This document shows positions 13,901 through 25,900 of a stretch of 64,000 nucleotides of DNA, piece after piece. The position numbers and the translations under genes are program-made. The stretch's first letter is position 1. Every line of letters begins with the position of its first letter. Origin of the DNA: Elysia chlorotica (lineage: Eukaryota; Mollusca; Gastropoda; Plakobranchidae); NCBI GenBank assembly GCA_003991915.1, contig RQTK01000028.1, forward strand, positions 431,586-495,585. The letters are read 5' to 3'. The notes under the pieces are model-generated. The model did no database searches. It was given only the letters and a program-made list of their open reading frames with translations, and was not told the DNA's origin.

Positions 13901-16900
13901 AAGCTGTCACTGTCACGTCCGAGGATGGTCTCTCCTACATTACCTGCCACCCGCATGTGGGAGATTTCAAGGTGAGGAGTAATTGTATGATGACACTGCC
14001 TTTTTTGTGTATGATTTGACTCAGGATTTTGTTTGAAACAAAGTTGATGGTTGGTTGGTTTGATTTAACGTCCAACAGCAGCACTATATAGACTATATTG
14101 TGGACGGGCCCCAAGACGGACGTCTGACAATTTTATGTGCTGCCATACACAAGACAGGGCGGGGATACCATGACTCCTATCTCAGCCGGGAAACAAAGTT
14201 GAAGTTATAGATGTTTTGTTTCAGTGCGACACATGAAATTGGGAAAGAAGCTACAATAGAAAGACAAGGATCTCCAAATATTAATGGGTAGAAAACATTT
14301 TTTTAACATTTAGATACTTCAAGGTTTTACACAAGTTTTTCATATTTTTTAAATTATCTTTTCTCCACGGTTTAAAATCAAAATCTATCAGCTTGTGCGG
14401 CATCACATCCTGGAGCTTCTGAGCCCAATCTCTCTCCCGCATGGAACGCATCTGTTGGCTGCCTTTGCTGTGGCGTGGAACGATCGCAGACAAAAGTCAC
14501 TGGACAAGGTGAGTGGCTGGTAGACAAGCTAGGCTAATTTTTGCCACCCAGGAGTAAATTTTAATGATTCTAAGAAACTTTTTTTTTTACTCTGCTGTTT
14601 TGAAGTGCTCCAGTGTGTCTTAATTTCTGAAAGAATTTTATTTTCTCTCCTGCTGATATGAAGAGTATCATATTTGCTAATCTGCACCCAATTGTATTAT
14701 ACATTTTTGTTTTTATAATACTTCACAATATTATATGTGAATGTTGGAGCAAAAAGACTACGAAACATCAAAACCATATGGCTAAAATATCAATTGCCGC
14801 AGACGTATTAACCACCTTGCATTTGTTTTATTGTTGTGCAATGAGCTGAATCGTGCAGTGCACCAACCGTCACATTGTATTGTACACACCCAGGGCAAGA
14901 CTGGCGTGATGTCCACCTGTGAAGACCAGCTCCTCTTGGTCGAGCTGGTCAGTGCCATCAAAGTCCTGCCCACGGACACCCTCATACAGACCATCAAACA
15001 AGTGGTCAAGCAACCTCCACAGACAGAGCTCACCAAGGTTTGTTTTTATTTTTCTTCTCCCTTTTTTGACAAATTTTAGATTGAATTTATGACATATTGT
15101 TATGAGAAAATTTTATAATTGATGAGGCTTCAATGTTATGGGTGATTTATATTTAAAAATCAAGGCATTGGTGGATGATTTAATAATTTAATAAAGTCTA
15201 TTCTATATGACACTAAGGATGATCAGATTGGCTGTTAAGTCTGCTGTGTAAGTATACAACTGATCCAACTCATAGAGAAAAACTGTGCTTGTAGCTATTT
15301 TTCCTGAAAAATGGCTATTTTTTGCTATGGGAGTACCTAATTGGGGCTTTTTCAAGTAGGCAGGCCTGGTGGTTCATTGCTAACCCTCATTTCTGTTTGT
15401 TTCCTTGTTTGTCAGAAGGGCGTCCCCCTGGAGGTGAACGTGCTGCAGTTCTTCCTGGCCTACATCCACCACCGCACGACCAGCGCCCAGCTCCTCGACT
15501 CGTGGGCCTCCCTCCTGTCGCTGCTCAGAGACTGCCTGCAGATGAACCTCAGCCCACCGGCACTGTTCCTGCTGCTCCAGTCAGTTTACACACTCTTTGT
15601 TGTTTAGTGTGAACATTGCTTTTGTTTAATTTGGTAAATAAATTTGTCACCTATTAGTCTTGGGACTTGTCTGCAATATTGCCCAGTTGCTGACGGTGGA
15701 CAATCAACCAACACTTGTAAACAAGTTTACATTCCTGGAGTCCATGTAGAATTGATTCAATTTTTCCTTTTTACAATAGCTTTAATATATCACAAGAATT
15801 CCTTGGTACATATTAACCCTATCCGTACATGAGGGGTGACTTTGACACCCCAGGGGTCATTATTATTACTTTTAAAATACTTGAAGTTTTCAGTATTCCT
15901 TAAAAATTCATTTTGACAAATGATAATACCAAAATTGTATCCAAAATTTTGAAATGAAACTGACCAGAGGTCATTTATAAAACATCCCCATTTTTGGGAA
16001 TGGTGTTGACTTTGCCATAAACATCCCATAAAGAGGCAAAAAACTATGATACTCCCATCAGTACAGCAGGGGCACAGACACCGCACCGCTGTTAAAAGGA
16101 CAGCTGAGATTTATTTCTATCCGTACTTCGTTACCAGGCATGGCCCAGCTAGTCTATTTCCTCTTACTCAAACTCCGGCTCCTCCTCTTACTCCTACACC
16201 TCCTTATTTTACTCCTTCTCATTCTACTCCTCTTCCTACTCCTACTCCCACTTCCACTTCTTTTTTTTACTTTTAATCGTACTCCTACTCACCGACAACT
16301 TCTCCTATTCCTACATCCACTTCTCCCGCTTCTCCTCACATCTAAAGATAGATCTGGTAGAGGTAGATGAATCCTGATGTGCCAGGACTAGGGGAATTGG
16401 CATGAGAAATCACCCCCTTCTGCACTGGGCCTATGGGTATAAAGAGTTTTCCTCTGTCCAGAATCCTGCATGAGTTTGTGCAGAAGACGCCCACCATGGA
16501 TGAGAAGAAGCAGCAGAAGGACCTGCAGGACACGTGCCAGAAGGCGCTCGAGTCGGTGAGCGCCATCGCAGGATCCTCCCTCGAGCAGACCACCTGGCTC
16601 AGGCGAAACTTTGCCGTGAAACCCGGCCCGCAGATAGAAGGCGGCGAGGACGCGGAGACTCCGGAAGATAAAGGTAGGGGGACATGTAAACTTTCTCCAA
16701 TACCCTTTGACTGAGCGTTAGGGAACTAGAGTTAGGGTGGGCGATTTAAAAAGCAGTGAGGAAAAATTCCTGGTGTTAATCTAATTTCGAGTGGTTGTAA
16801 GTCTGTGGTGTGGATCTATTCTCACTCGAACAATGAAAAGTAGTTCAATAAAAGAAGGGTTAAAGAAAAGCCTGTTTAGTCAAAGAAACCACAAACAATC

Positions 16901-19900
16901 CTCAAAGAAAACACTGCTCCTAGAATCCTAGATAGAGAAATCCTGTAGTTTTTTAAAATGGAAATATTAATGATTATTTTATTACCAACATATTTTTCAT
17001 TCTTGGTAAATCCTTTCTTTGATTTTTTCATGGACATTATTTGACAGCTTTCCTATCAAATATTGTATATTTATTTGCATGTTCCTTAAACTGTGGAAAT
17101 TTATCTCAAAGTATCTTCTTTTTCAAATCCAGGTTCCCCTTCTGAAATGAACTCTGCGAAAGCTCCGACAATCCGCAGAAACCAGGCGTCAGATTCCAAG
17201 TACAGCGTGCAGGCCCTGTCCGTCTTGGCTGACGTAAGTCTCAAGATTAATATGTGAGGCACCTGTTCACTGATATAAGCTTTGAGATAGAACATAGAGA
17301 ACTCAGAGAAACAACTCTGTATTGATCTTTTCCCAGTTAGAATGAATATGATTTTTTTCTGGTGAAGTGAAATTGTTTTTAACTTCACACAGTGCATTTA
17401 ACACACTATAAAAAAAAAGAACTCAAATAGTAGAAATTCTGATCTGTGCCTGATCCAACTTTGCTGCCTCGCATACGACACTTTGACCCTGAATTAAGTA
17501 GACAATTAGTAAAATGTCTGAAAAGGCAACACAATATTGGCTATGATTGTTGCAGTTTCTGCAACTTTGAAGGAGGTGCTTGTCATGTGCACATGCAACC
17601 TTTTTAGCTGCCTTGTGTATCTAAAAACTGTTATTATGTGTAGAAAATTGTAAATACTACTTGTCATAAGCATTTTTATTTTTTAAAGAAAAATTCCACA
17701 GCCTAATGGCTTTTCTTTTTTATCTCTTTATCCATCAGCTGACGGCACCAATGTTGGATGTGATATATAGCAGTGAAGAAAAAGACAAAGTTGCTTCTTT
17801 CCTCACTACCTTGCTCTATAATGTGTTTCCATATCTTCGCCACCACAGGTAAATTTGTTACCCATTATGCTCCAATGACTTTCTTTTTCATCTCTTCTTT
17901 CCCCTGACCTTTTCTATCATCTGTTCATCATTTCTTTCTCTGTGTGTGTGTGTGTTGATTTAATATAGTCTGGATCTTTTTTTATTTGATCAATGCAATT
18001 TGCCTTCTGGTGTCCAGCAAAGAACAAGTCTGGCCGATCTTTGGTCATTCAATGAGTGTGTTGCCACTCTTTGTGTAGCAGCAAATAAAATTGTCAGACT
18101 TAAGTCTTGAGACCTATCCACAGTATAGCTTAGTTGCTTATATTGGACGTTAAGAAACTGAAAATCATTTAATCAACATAACAGAATGCCAAAGAGTAGA
18201 GTTAAGGTGTGTGAACATTTTAAGATGTATATAATAAAAGATATTGTACACTGCTTTAAAACCTTTAAAAGGAGGGGCGGGTCCAGGGAGTGATTTTCTT
18301 TGTTATTCACTTTAGCTAGTTTTAACTGCAAGCATTGAAATCAGCACATTTGAAAATGTAGAAAACAATTAAATTTTGTCACATGGTTGCCATGGTGAGG
18401 CCGCCAAATCAGTGAATTTCAAAATCTATCTTGTCCTACAGTTCTTTATCAAACGACTTGAAACTTGTCAGACATGTGCTGCCACTGTATCTAAAGAATA
18501 TAATAGAGCGAGTTTTGGCTATTTGAAATAGATTTTTTTCTACAAAAATGTCAATTGGTGTTGGAGGATATACATTTTTAGTGTGAAAAATGTGCTTCTG
18601 AGAAAATCGCATTTGAAAGTAGCACATACAGAAAACTGACAAATTGCGAAAAAAATGCCCCAAAATCAATCCTAAGTCATTGAAGCAGTTTATGCTGGTT
18701 ACCTCTTATCAAACTCATTCTCTCTGCTTGCTTTGACAATGGAAACTTATAATCCAGCTGGCTTAAACACGAGTTTGTGAGCTGACGTATAAAATAACAC
18801 TTGTGTGCCTTGGCCACATAACCTCCCATTGACCTCAAAGCGTCTCAGCCACCCAGAACGCTCAGCCAGGCTGCCTGATGGCGTAGCGGCGCTAGCCATG
18901 CCTCGTTATGGACCTTTCTTGTTAACAAGCCGAATGCAGGTCAGACTGCCGCGTATTATATCCATAACGGGGTGTCTTCTATGAATGAATTACTAGACAT
19001 GGAGTGCCTTATAATTATTTCTACATGATCCTTAAGAACAACGGAACAAATCAAATACAGGAAATCTATGACATAATTGGAAAAAGCGTTCGAACTAGGG
19101 CTTTTCTTAAATGTTTTCTCACAATTTTGGCACTCAAAATAGTGACTGGATTTCCAAAAATCCGAATTTATAATGAAAAAAAACTTCAAAACACTAACTT
19201 TGTGGTTCATATGTCCACACAAATGGATGAACTGACTGCAGAAACTAAAATCAGGAAGTCGATTATCGGACACCTTACTGGCCATTTCAGGACACGTCCC
19301 TCCCCTTAAGTGGAATAAATGAAACAGCAAAAATGAGAAACTGTATGAGTTTAACGCTAGTTTCAATATTTTATCTTTATTTATTACACTAATGTTTAAT
19401 TTTTAATGTCTGAAAGATTGAGAAATAAATAATAGTAAAAATGAGAAAATGTGTTTCTCATGTTGTAGGATCGGTTAGGAAATTTTACATGTTGCTGTTT
19501 AAATGTCTATCAATTAATGCCTGTTTCTGTGTAGCTCCCAGAACCTGCCCTGCTACTGACGTAATGTCTAATGTTTAATGCCTGTTTCTGTGTAGCTCCA
19601 GCTACCGGACGTAATGTCTAATGTTTAATGCCTGTTTCTGTGTAGCTCCAGCTACCGGACGTAATGTCTAATGTTTAATGCCTGTTTCTGTGTAGCTCCC
19701 ACACTACCGGGCGTAATGTCTAATGTTTAATGCCTGTTTCTGTGTAGCTCCCACAACCGGGCGTAATGTCTAATGTTTAATGCCTGTTTCTGTGTAGCTC
19801 CAGCTACCGGACGTAATGTCTAATGTTTAATGCCTGTTTCTGTGTAGCTCCAGCTACCGGGCGTAATGTCTAATGTTTAATGCCTGTTTCTGTGTAGCTC

Positions 19901-22900
19901 CCACACTACCGGGCGTAATGTCTAATGTTTAATGCCTGTTTCTGTGTAGCTCCCACACTACCGGGCGTAATGTCTAATGTTTAATGCCTGTTTCTGTGTA
20001 GCTCCCACAACCTGCCCAGCTACCGGGCGTAATGTCTAATGTGTAATGCCTGTTTCTGTGTAGCTCAGCTACCGGACGTAATGTCTAATGTTTAATGCCT
20101 GTTTCTGTGTAGCTCCAGCTACCGGGCGTAATGTCTAATGTTTAATGCCTGTTTCTGTGTAGCTCCCACAACCTGCCCAGCTACCGGGCGTAATGTCTAA
20201 TGTTTAATGCCTGTTTCTGTGTAGCTCCCACACTACCGGACGTAATGTCTAATGTTTAATGCCTGTTTCTGTGTAGCTCCAGCTACCGGACGTAATGTCT
20301 AATGTTTAATGCCTGTTTCTGTGTAGCTCCCACTACCGGGCGTAATGTCTAATGTTTAATGCCTGTTTCTGTGTAGCTCCCACACTACCGGGCGTAATGT
20401 CTAATGTTTAATGCCTGTTTCTGTGTAGCTCCCACACTACCGGGCGTAATGTCTAATGTTTAATGCCTGTTTCTGTGTAGCTCCCACACTACCGGGCGTA
20501 ATGTCTAATGTTTAATGCCTGTTTCTGTGTAGCTCCCACACTACCGGGCGTAATGTCTAATGTTTAATGCCTGTTTCTGTGTAGCTCCCACACTACCGGG
20601 CGTAATGTCTAATGTTTAATGCCTGTTTCTGTGTAGCTCCCACACTACCGGGCGTAATGTCTAATGTTTAATGCCTGTTTCTGTGTAGCTCCAGCTACCG
20701 GGCGTAATGTCTAATGTTTAATGCCTGTTTCTGTGTAGCTCCCACAACCTGCCCAGCTACCGGGCGTGCAGCCAGATGTTGTCGAGCATCTCTGGGTACC
20801 AGTACACGCGGCGCTCCTGGAGGAAGGAAGCGTTTGAGATGCTCATGGAAGGATCCTTCTTTCAGATGGACTCGTGCAGCATCTCCTACTGGCATGTGAT
20901 CATTGACAATCTCATGACGCACGACAAGACTACCTTCAAGGATCTCATGAGTAACTGCTTTTTTTATTTGTTCAGGCATATGTGTTGTTACATTATTATA
21001 GGTCATTTTATGACCTTGCTCATATGATAAATATACTATATGCTTGCGCTATTATTTATTTATTTCATTGGAATTAATCAGTACCCCTGTTACATAATTC
21101 ACGTACTTGAAATATTTTTAGTTTGAATTTATAACGAAACAAAAATAATTTTAAAAAAGAATCCATGAACAATTGGTGTTAGGCTATGAGTGTAAGGCTA
21201 CGTGTAGAGGACCTACTAAAAACACTTGTTTACTTGTTTACTTGTCCTATGGAACAGCATCCTTGCACAACGGGCAACCCCATACGTGCTTTTATAACGA
21301 AACAAAAATAATTTTAAAAAAGAATCCATGAACAATTGGTGTTAGGCTATGAGTGTAAGGCTACGTGTAGAGGACCTATCTCAACCTCTGGAGTGTAAGG
21401 CTATGTGTAGAGGACCTATCTAAACATGTGGGTGTAGGGCTGTTTGTGGATGGCCTATCTCAACCTGTGGGTGTAAAGCTATGTGTGGAGGACCTATCTC
21501 ATTCTGTGGGTGTAAAGCTATGTGTGGAGGGTCTATCTCAACCTGTGGGTGTAAAGCTATGTGTAGAGGACCTATCTCAACCTGTGGGTGTAGGGCTATG
21601 TGTAAGGGTCACCCCAACCTGTGGGTGTAAGGCTATGTTTGTAAGGCCCACCTCAACCTTTGGGTGTAAGTTTATGTGTGTAGGGCCTATCTCAACCCTA
21701 TCATTATGTGTGTAGGGCCTATCTCAACCTATCAATCTAAATCTATGTGTGAACGGCCTATCTCAATTCATGGGTGTAAAGCTATATGTAGAGGGCATAT
21801 CTCAACCTATCAGTGTAAGGCCCACTCAAACCTGTGGGTGTAAGGCTATGTGTAAAGGACTTATCTCAATGTGTGTGTGTGTAAGGCTATATGTGGAGGG
21901 CCTATCTCACCTGTGGGTATTGGGCTATTAAGGCTATGTGTAGAGGGCCTATCTCAACCTGTGGGTGTATGGCTATATGTGGAGGACCTATCTTAACCCA
22001 AATGTGAGAGGTTATCTTATGCGGCACCTTTTTTTTATTTGTCTTCTGTTTTATCAATATTCATAATTCAGTAAGACTAAAACAACAAGAAAGCATTCTC
22101 TCTATTCACTTCAATATTTTTTTCCAATCGTCCTCTGTTTTGTCAAAATGGTCTCTACCGTTACAACTTAGGCAGCAGTGCGTTGTAGCTCATCCTTGCT
22201 GCGATAGTTTTGCTGGCCCATGGGCGTCGGGTCTGGCCATATCTGCTTCTGCAGCGACTCTGGGTTAGGCCAGAACTATAGCTTTGGTTTTGTCGCCTAC
22301 AACCCAGTTCTGCACAAACACTGATCTGCGTAGCCCTGTTTCCAGCTTTTTATATTTATAAACACTGGGTTAGGGTAGAACTATAGCTTTGGTTTTGTCG
22401 CCTACAACCCAGTTCTGCATAAACCCTGATCTGTGTAGCCCTGTTTTCAGCTTTTTAAATTTATGATGCCATTTCTTGCAGGAAGAACTATAGCTTTTGT
22501 TTTGTCGCCTACAACCCAGTTCTGCATAAACACTAGGTTAGGGAAGAACTATAGCTTTTGTTTTGTCGCCTACAAACCAGTTCTGCATAAACACTGATCT
22601 GCGTAGCCCTGTTTCCAGCTTTTTAAATTTATGATGCCATTTCTTGCACTTGCCAGGTCGTGTGTCGATAAACCAGACAGGCTCACTGAACCTGTTTAGC
22701 AGCAAAGAGCAGGAGTATGAGCAGAGGTCTCAGGTCATGAAGAGACTCGCCTTCACCATCTTCTGCAGCGAGCCAGACCAGTACCAGAGAGCCATGCCAG
22801 AAATCCAGGGTAGGGGGTCTCAAGTAGTTAGGATCACATCCATATTCTGTATTTGTGGGAAGTCTGAATCACCAGTTTCATGTTTGTGAGCTTGTTTTAA

Positions 22901-25900
22901 CAGCATAGAATTATAAATGCTGATTGATCTGGTGTCACATTCGCAAAAGAAAAAAGAAATGACTGGTTATAATAATAAACAAAAAGCTGCCCTTGAGTTT
23001 AAAAAATAGGCCTATTTAAGAGGTAATGCAGTTCAAAATTTTAAAATTAAAAAGGAAGAAAAAGAGCCTGTGGATGGTGGTCAAAACACCAATATGATAG
23101 AGACACCAGGGTCAAAGACCTAACAACTTTCCACTTTCGGCGGGAAAATTTCCGCTCACTTGTTGGGATTCCCGCTCATGCACCCGTTAAATTGAGGGGA
23201 AAAAATTGGGGGGGGGGGGAATCCGAATTTTAATAATTGATTTTAATTATTTCTAATTTAGTCTTTGTTCTACTAGTAATCGATCGAAGTCTAATACAAA
23301 TACGAACAGCCAGGCCTGTATTTTTGTATTGGTTATAATCTGTCCGTATCTCTTTTATCGATTTTCATCGTGGATATTTTCAATTTTGTGTTTGTGTGCT
23401 TTGGTTTGTTTTTGTTTTTTTTAGACCTTCGAGGGTTTTTTCTTGTTTATGAATTTCCCCATAATTTTTAGACCTTCGAGGGTTTTTTTCTTGTTTATGA
23501 ATTTCCCCATACGTTTGAGATCTTTAACTCTCATGTCATTTTTTTTTATAGCCTAGATAAAGCATGTGTTATTTATTTCTGAGAACTTTGCTTTGTGAAA
23601 CCCTCAGAGCGTCTGGCGGAGTGTCTGCGTCTGCCCCAGGTGGCCAATGTGATGACCTCAGTGTTTCTCTGTTTCCGGGTGCTGATACTGCGCATGTCCC
23701 CCCATCACCTGACTTCGCTGTGGCCAACCATCATCACAGAAATGGTAAGCCAAACGACAACATATCTCAGTTTCAGTGCAAGGCTATAAATGACATTTCA
23801 TTACAAAATTCAATGGCAAGCATTGAATAAAGACACGGTGCTTTGTATTTGGGTCGGGTTTTTTTGTACAGTGTGTAAAACTAGTTTTGATGTATGCATA
23901 TTTTTAGCAAATGCAAAAATTTAACATGGGCATTTTCTACAGGATGTGTTGTCTCAGTATATCCTTCTTGTTTTCCCTGTAGGTTCAAGTATTACTTCAA
24001 ATTGAACAGGAGCTCTCCACAGAGACTGATGAATTTAAGTAAGTTTTACCATTTTCCATTTTGAGTTTTCTCTCAAACATTTATCTAGAAGTGCTTCTTT
24101 AAGTAGCTTCTATCCACAAGTAGATTCACTGAAGACATGATACAAACTTGTAATCAAGGCTCTAATGTCTTTCCTTCTGTATAACAAGTAGCCCCATATT
24201 GTCATTTCTTTGGCTGCTTTAACTCTTTGAATTAGGTAGAGGTCCACAAAAGTAGTGATAAACTACTATGCATATTGAACTTCCTAATAAATTCACTGTA
24301 CTGTGAAGACTTTGCTTCCTAGTCAAGACCATCGATTCTTTCCTCTATTGACTGATCCTGATGAATATTTGTCTCTTTTTTTTCATCACCGACTTTTTTT
24401 TTTCATGTTGTTTTGTTGTTGCTTCTTGTGGTTTTGTTTGTTTTCTTTCGTTGACTTTTATTAATCATCATTTATTTTCAATTTTTTAGTGACACCTTTA
24501 AATAATGCTTTTTTTCACTGTTATCTTCTATATTTCTCAACTGGGCACCTTTATTGCCCTGCTTTTTTGTGCTATGCTATTCAAATAGAGCAATTACTTA
24601 GAAGTTTCAAATCTTTTTGGGACCTTCCTCTTTTGATTCTTTTTCTTTGATGTGTATTTTTACTCTGTACAGTTTAATTGGATATGTATCCAGTCCATGA
24701 AAAAAATGTTTGCTTTTTGGACTCAGACCACTACATTTCATGTTTGAAAACAAGTTGTGGACAAAGAAATTTTTTTTTGCTAATCAAATGTCTTAAAGGC
24801 TGATAAGTGGCTGGAAATAAACATTGTTACTTTTTGTCTTACATCGCGGTGGGCATTTACTCCACCATTTTCTTGGCCACTGTCTACTCTACACATGGAA
24901 GCAGGCAGCTCAAGAAGTGGTGAGGGACAGAATGGCTTGATGCCTTCTCTGCAATGGCTAAACCTTTCTAATACCTCACTAAATTGTAACCCGCATCTAC
25001 TCACACCTCCATCACGTGCATTCTCACACAGGTTTGTACATTTAACCTGACTTGCCTGATTGTGCCACACCTGAACATTGCTATGATACCAATCCTGAAA
25101 GTTTGACATTTTCAAGGTTGATATGTAGTCCACAACAGCACTTTCTTCCAAGTATGCGAGTTATGCTCTTGGACTTTGAGACTTCATAAAATACTAACAT
25201 CTTCCTAGTATGTTTTGAAACTTTTGCTTTGTATAACCATTCCCAACAAAATGCAGTGCGACTTCTTGTATGATAAAATTACCATGAGATGCATCCTACA
25301 ACCTAATGAATAATTCATAGCATGGGTTGTTTCTCACTTGGAATATCTAACTCAGGAAAGGAGACTTTGAAAGGGGCTGGAAATACAATAAGTGTGCCTC
25401 CTATCTAGGTTTAGGTAAAACTCCATTTTTTTTTAAACTGCATAGTATGCTGGGTTTCTATCTTCTTAATAATTTGTCATCTTTTGCCAAAAAATTGTTA
25501 TAGAATTACTACACATGATATTTTGTCCAGTGTTCCTAATGATGGGGATAGGCTCATGTTTGCAGTGAGATGGGAGACAATGTTTGTTTTCCCTACAACT
25601 TGAATGTTCTCTTAATGTAGTGTAACCTGTACCCTTTGAGCAACTCTATGCTATGGAAGCAAAACTGATCCTTGAATGATTTACTTAAAGGCATCTACTT
25701 TCCTAGCATGCAAACTGCATTTTCAGCCGCGTTATTACTGAAGGCACAATAAATTCTTACAGTTCTTGCTTATGGGATCATATTACTAGTTTTTATTTAG
25801 GAATGGCAAGTCTGACTAATTTACTTAACTTTTGATAAAGCCACCGCATTTCTTTGCAAGGACCGGAGCCTTTTCTAAGATAATTTAAAAACAGATAATG

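Noticed and set aside
18956..19366. Overlapping frames of 101 and 136 codons as a gene in the DOP1 intron
   Set aside because: No family motif, both strands open over the same AT-rich DNA, no supporting splice sites.
19505..20738. CRISPR-like array of regular repeats
   Set aside because: Units are contiguous with no unique spacers, sit in a eukaryotic intron, and copy the adjacent splice site.
21428..21931. Repeat protein with a 13-residue period
   Set aside because: Explained by a 39-bp minisatellite inside an intron; no splice sites or conserved domain.
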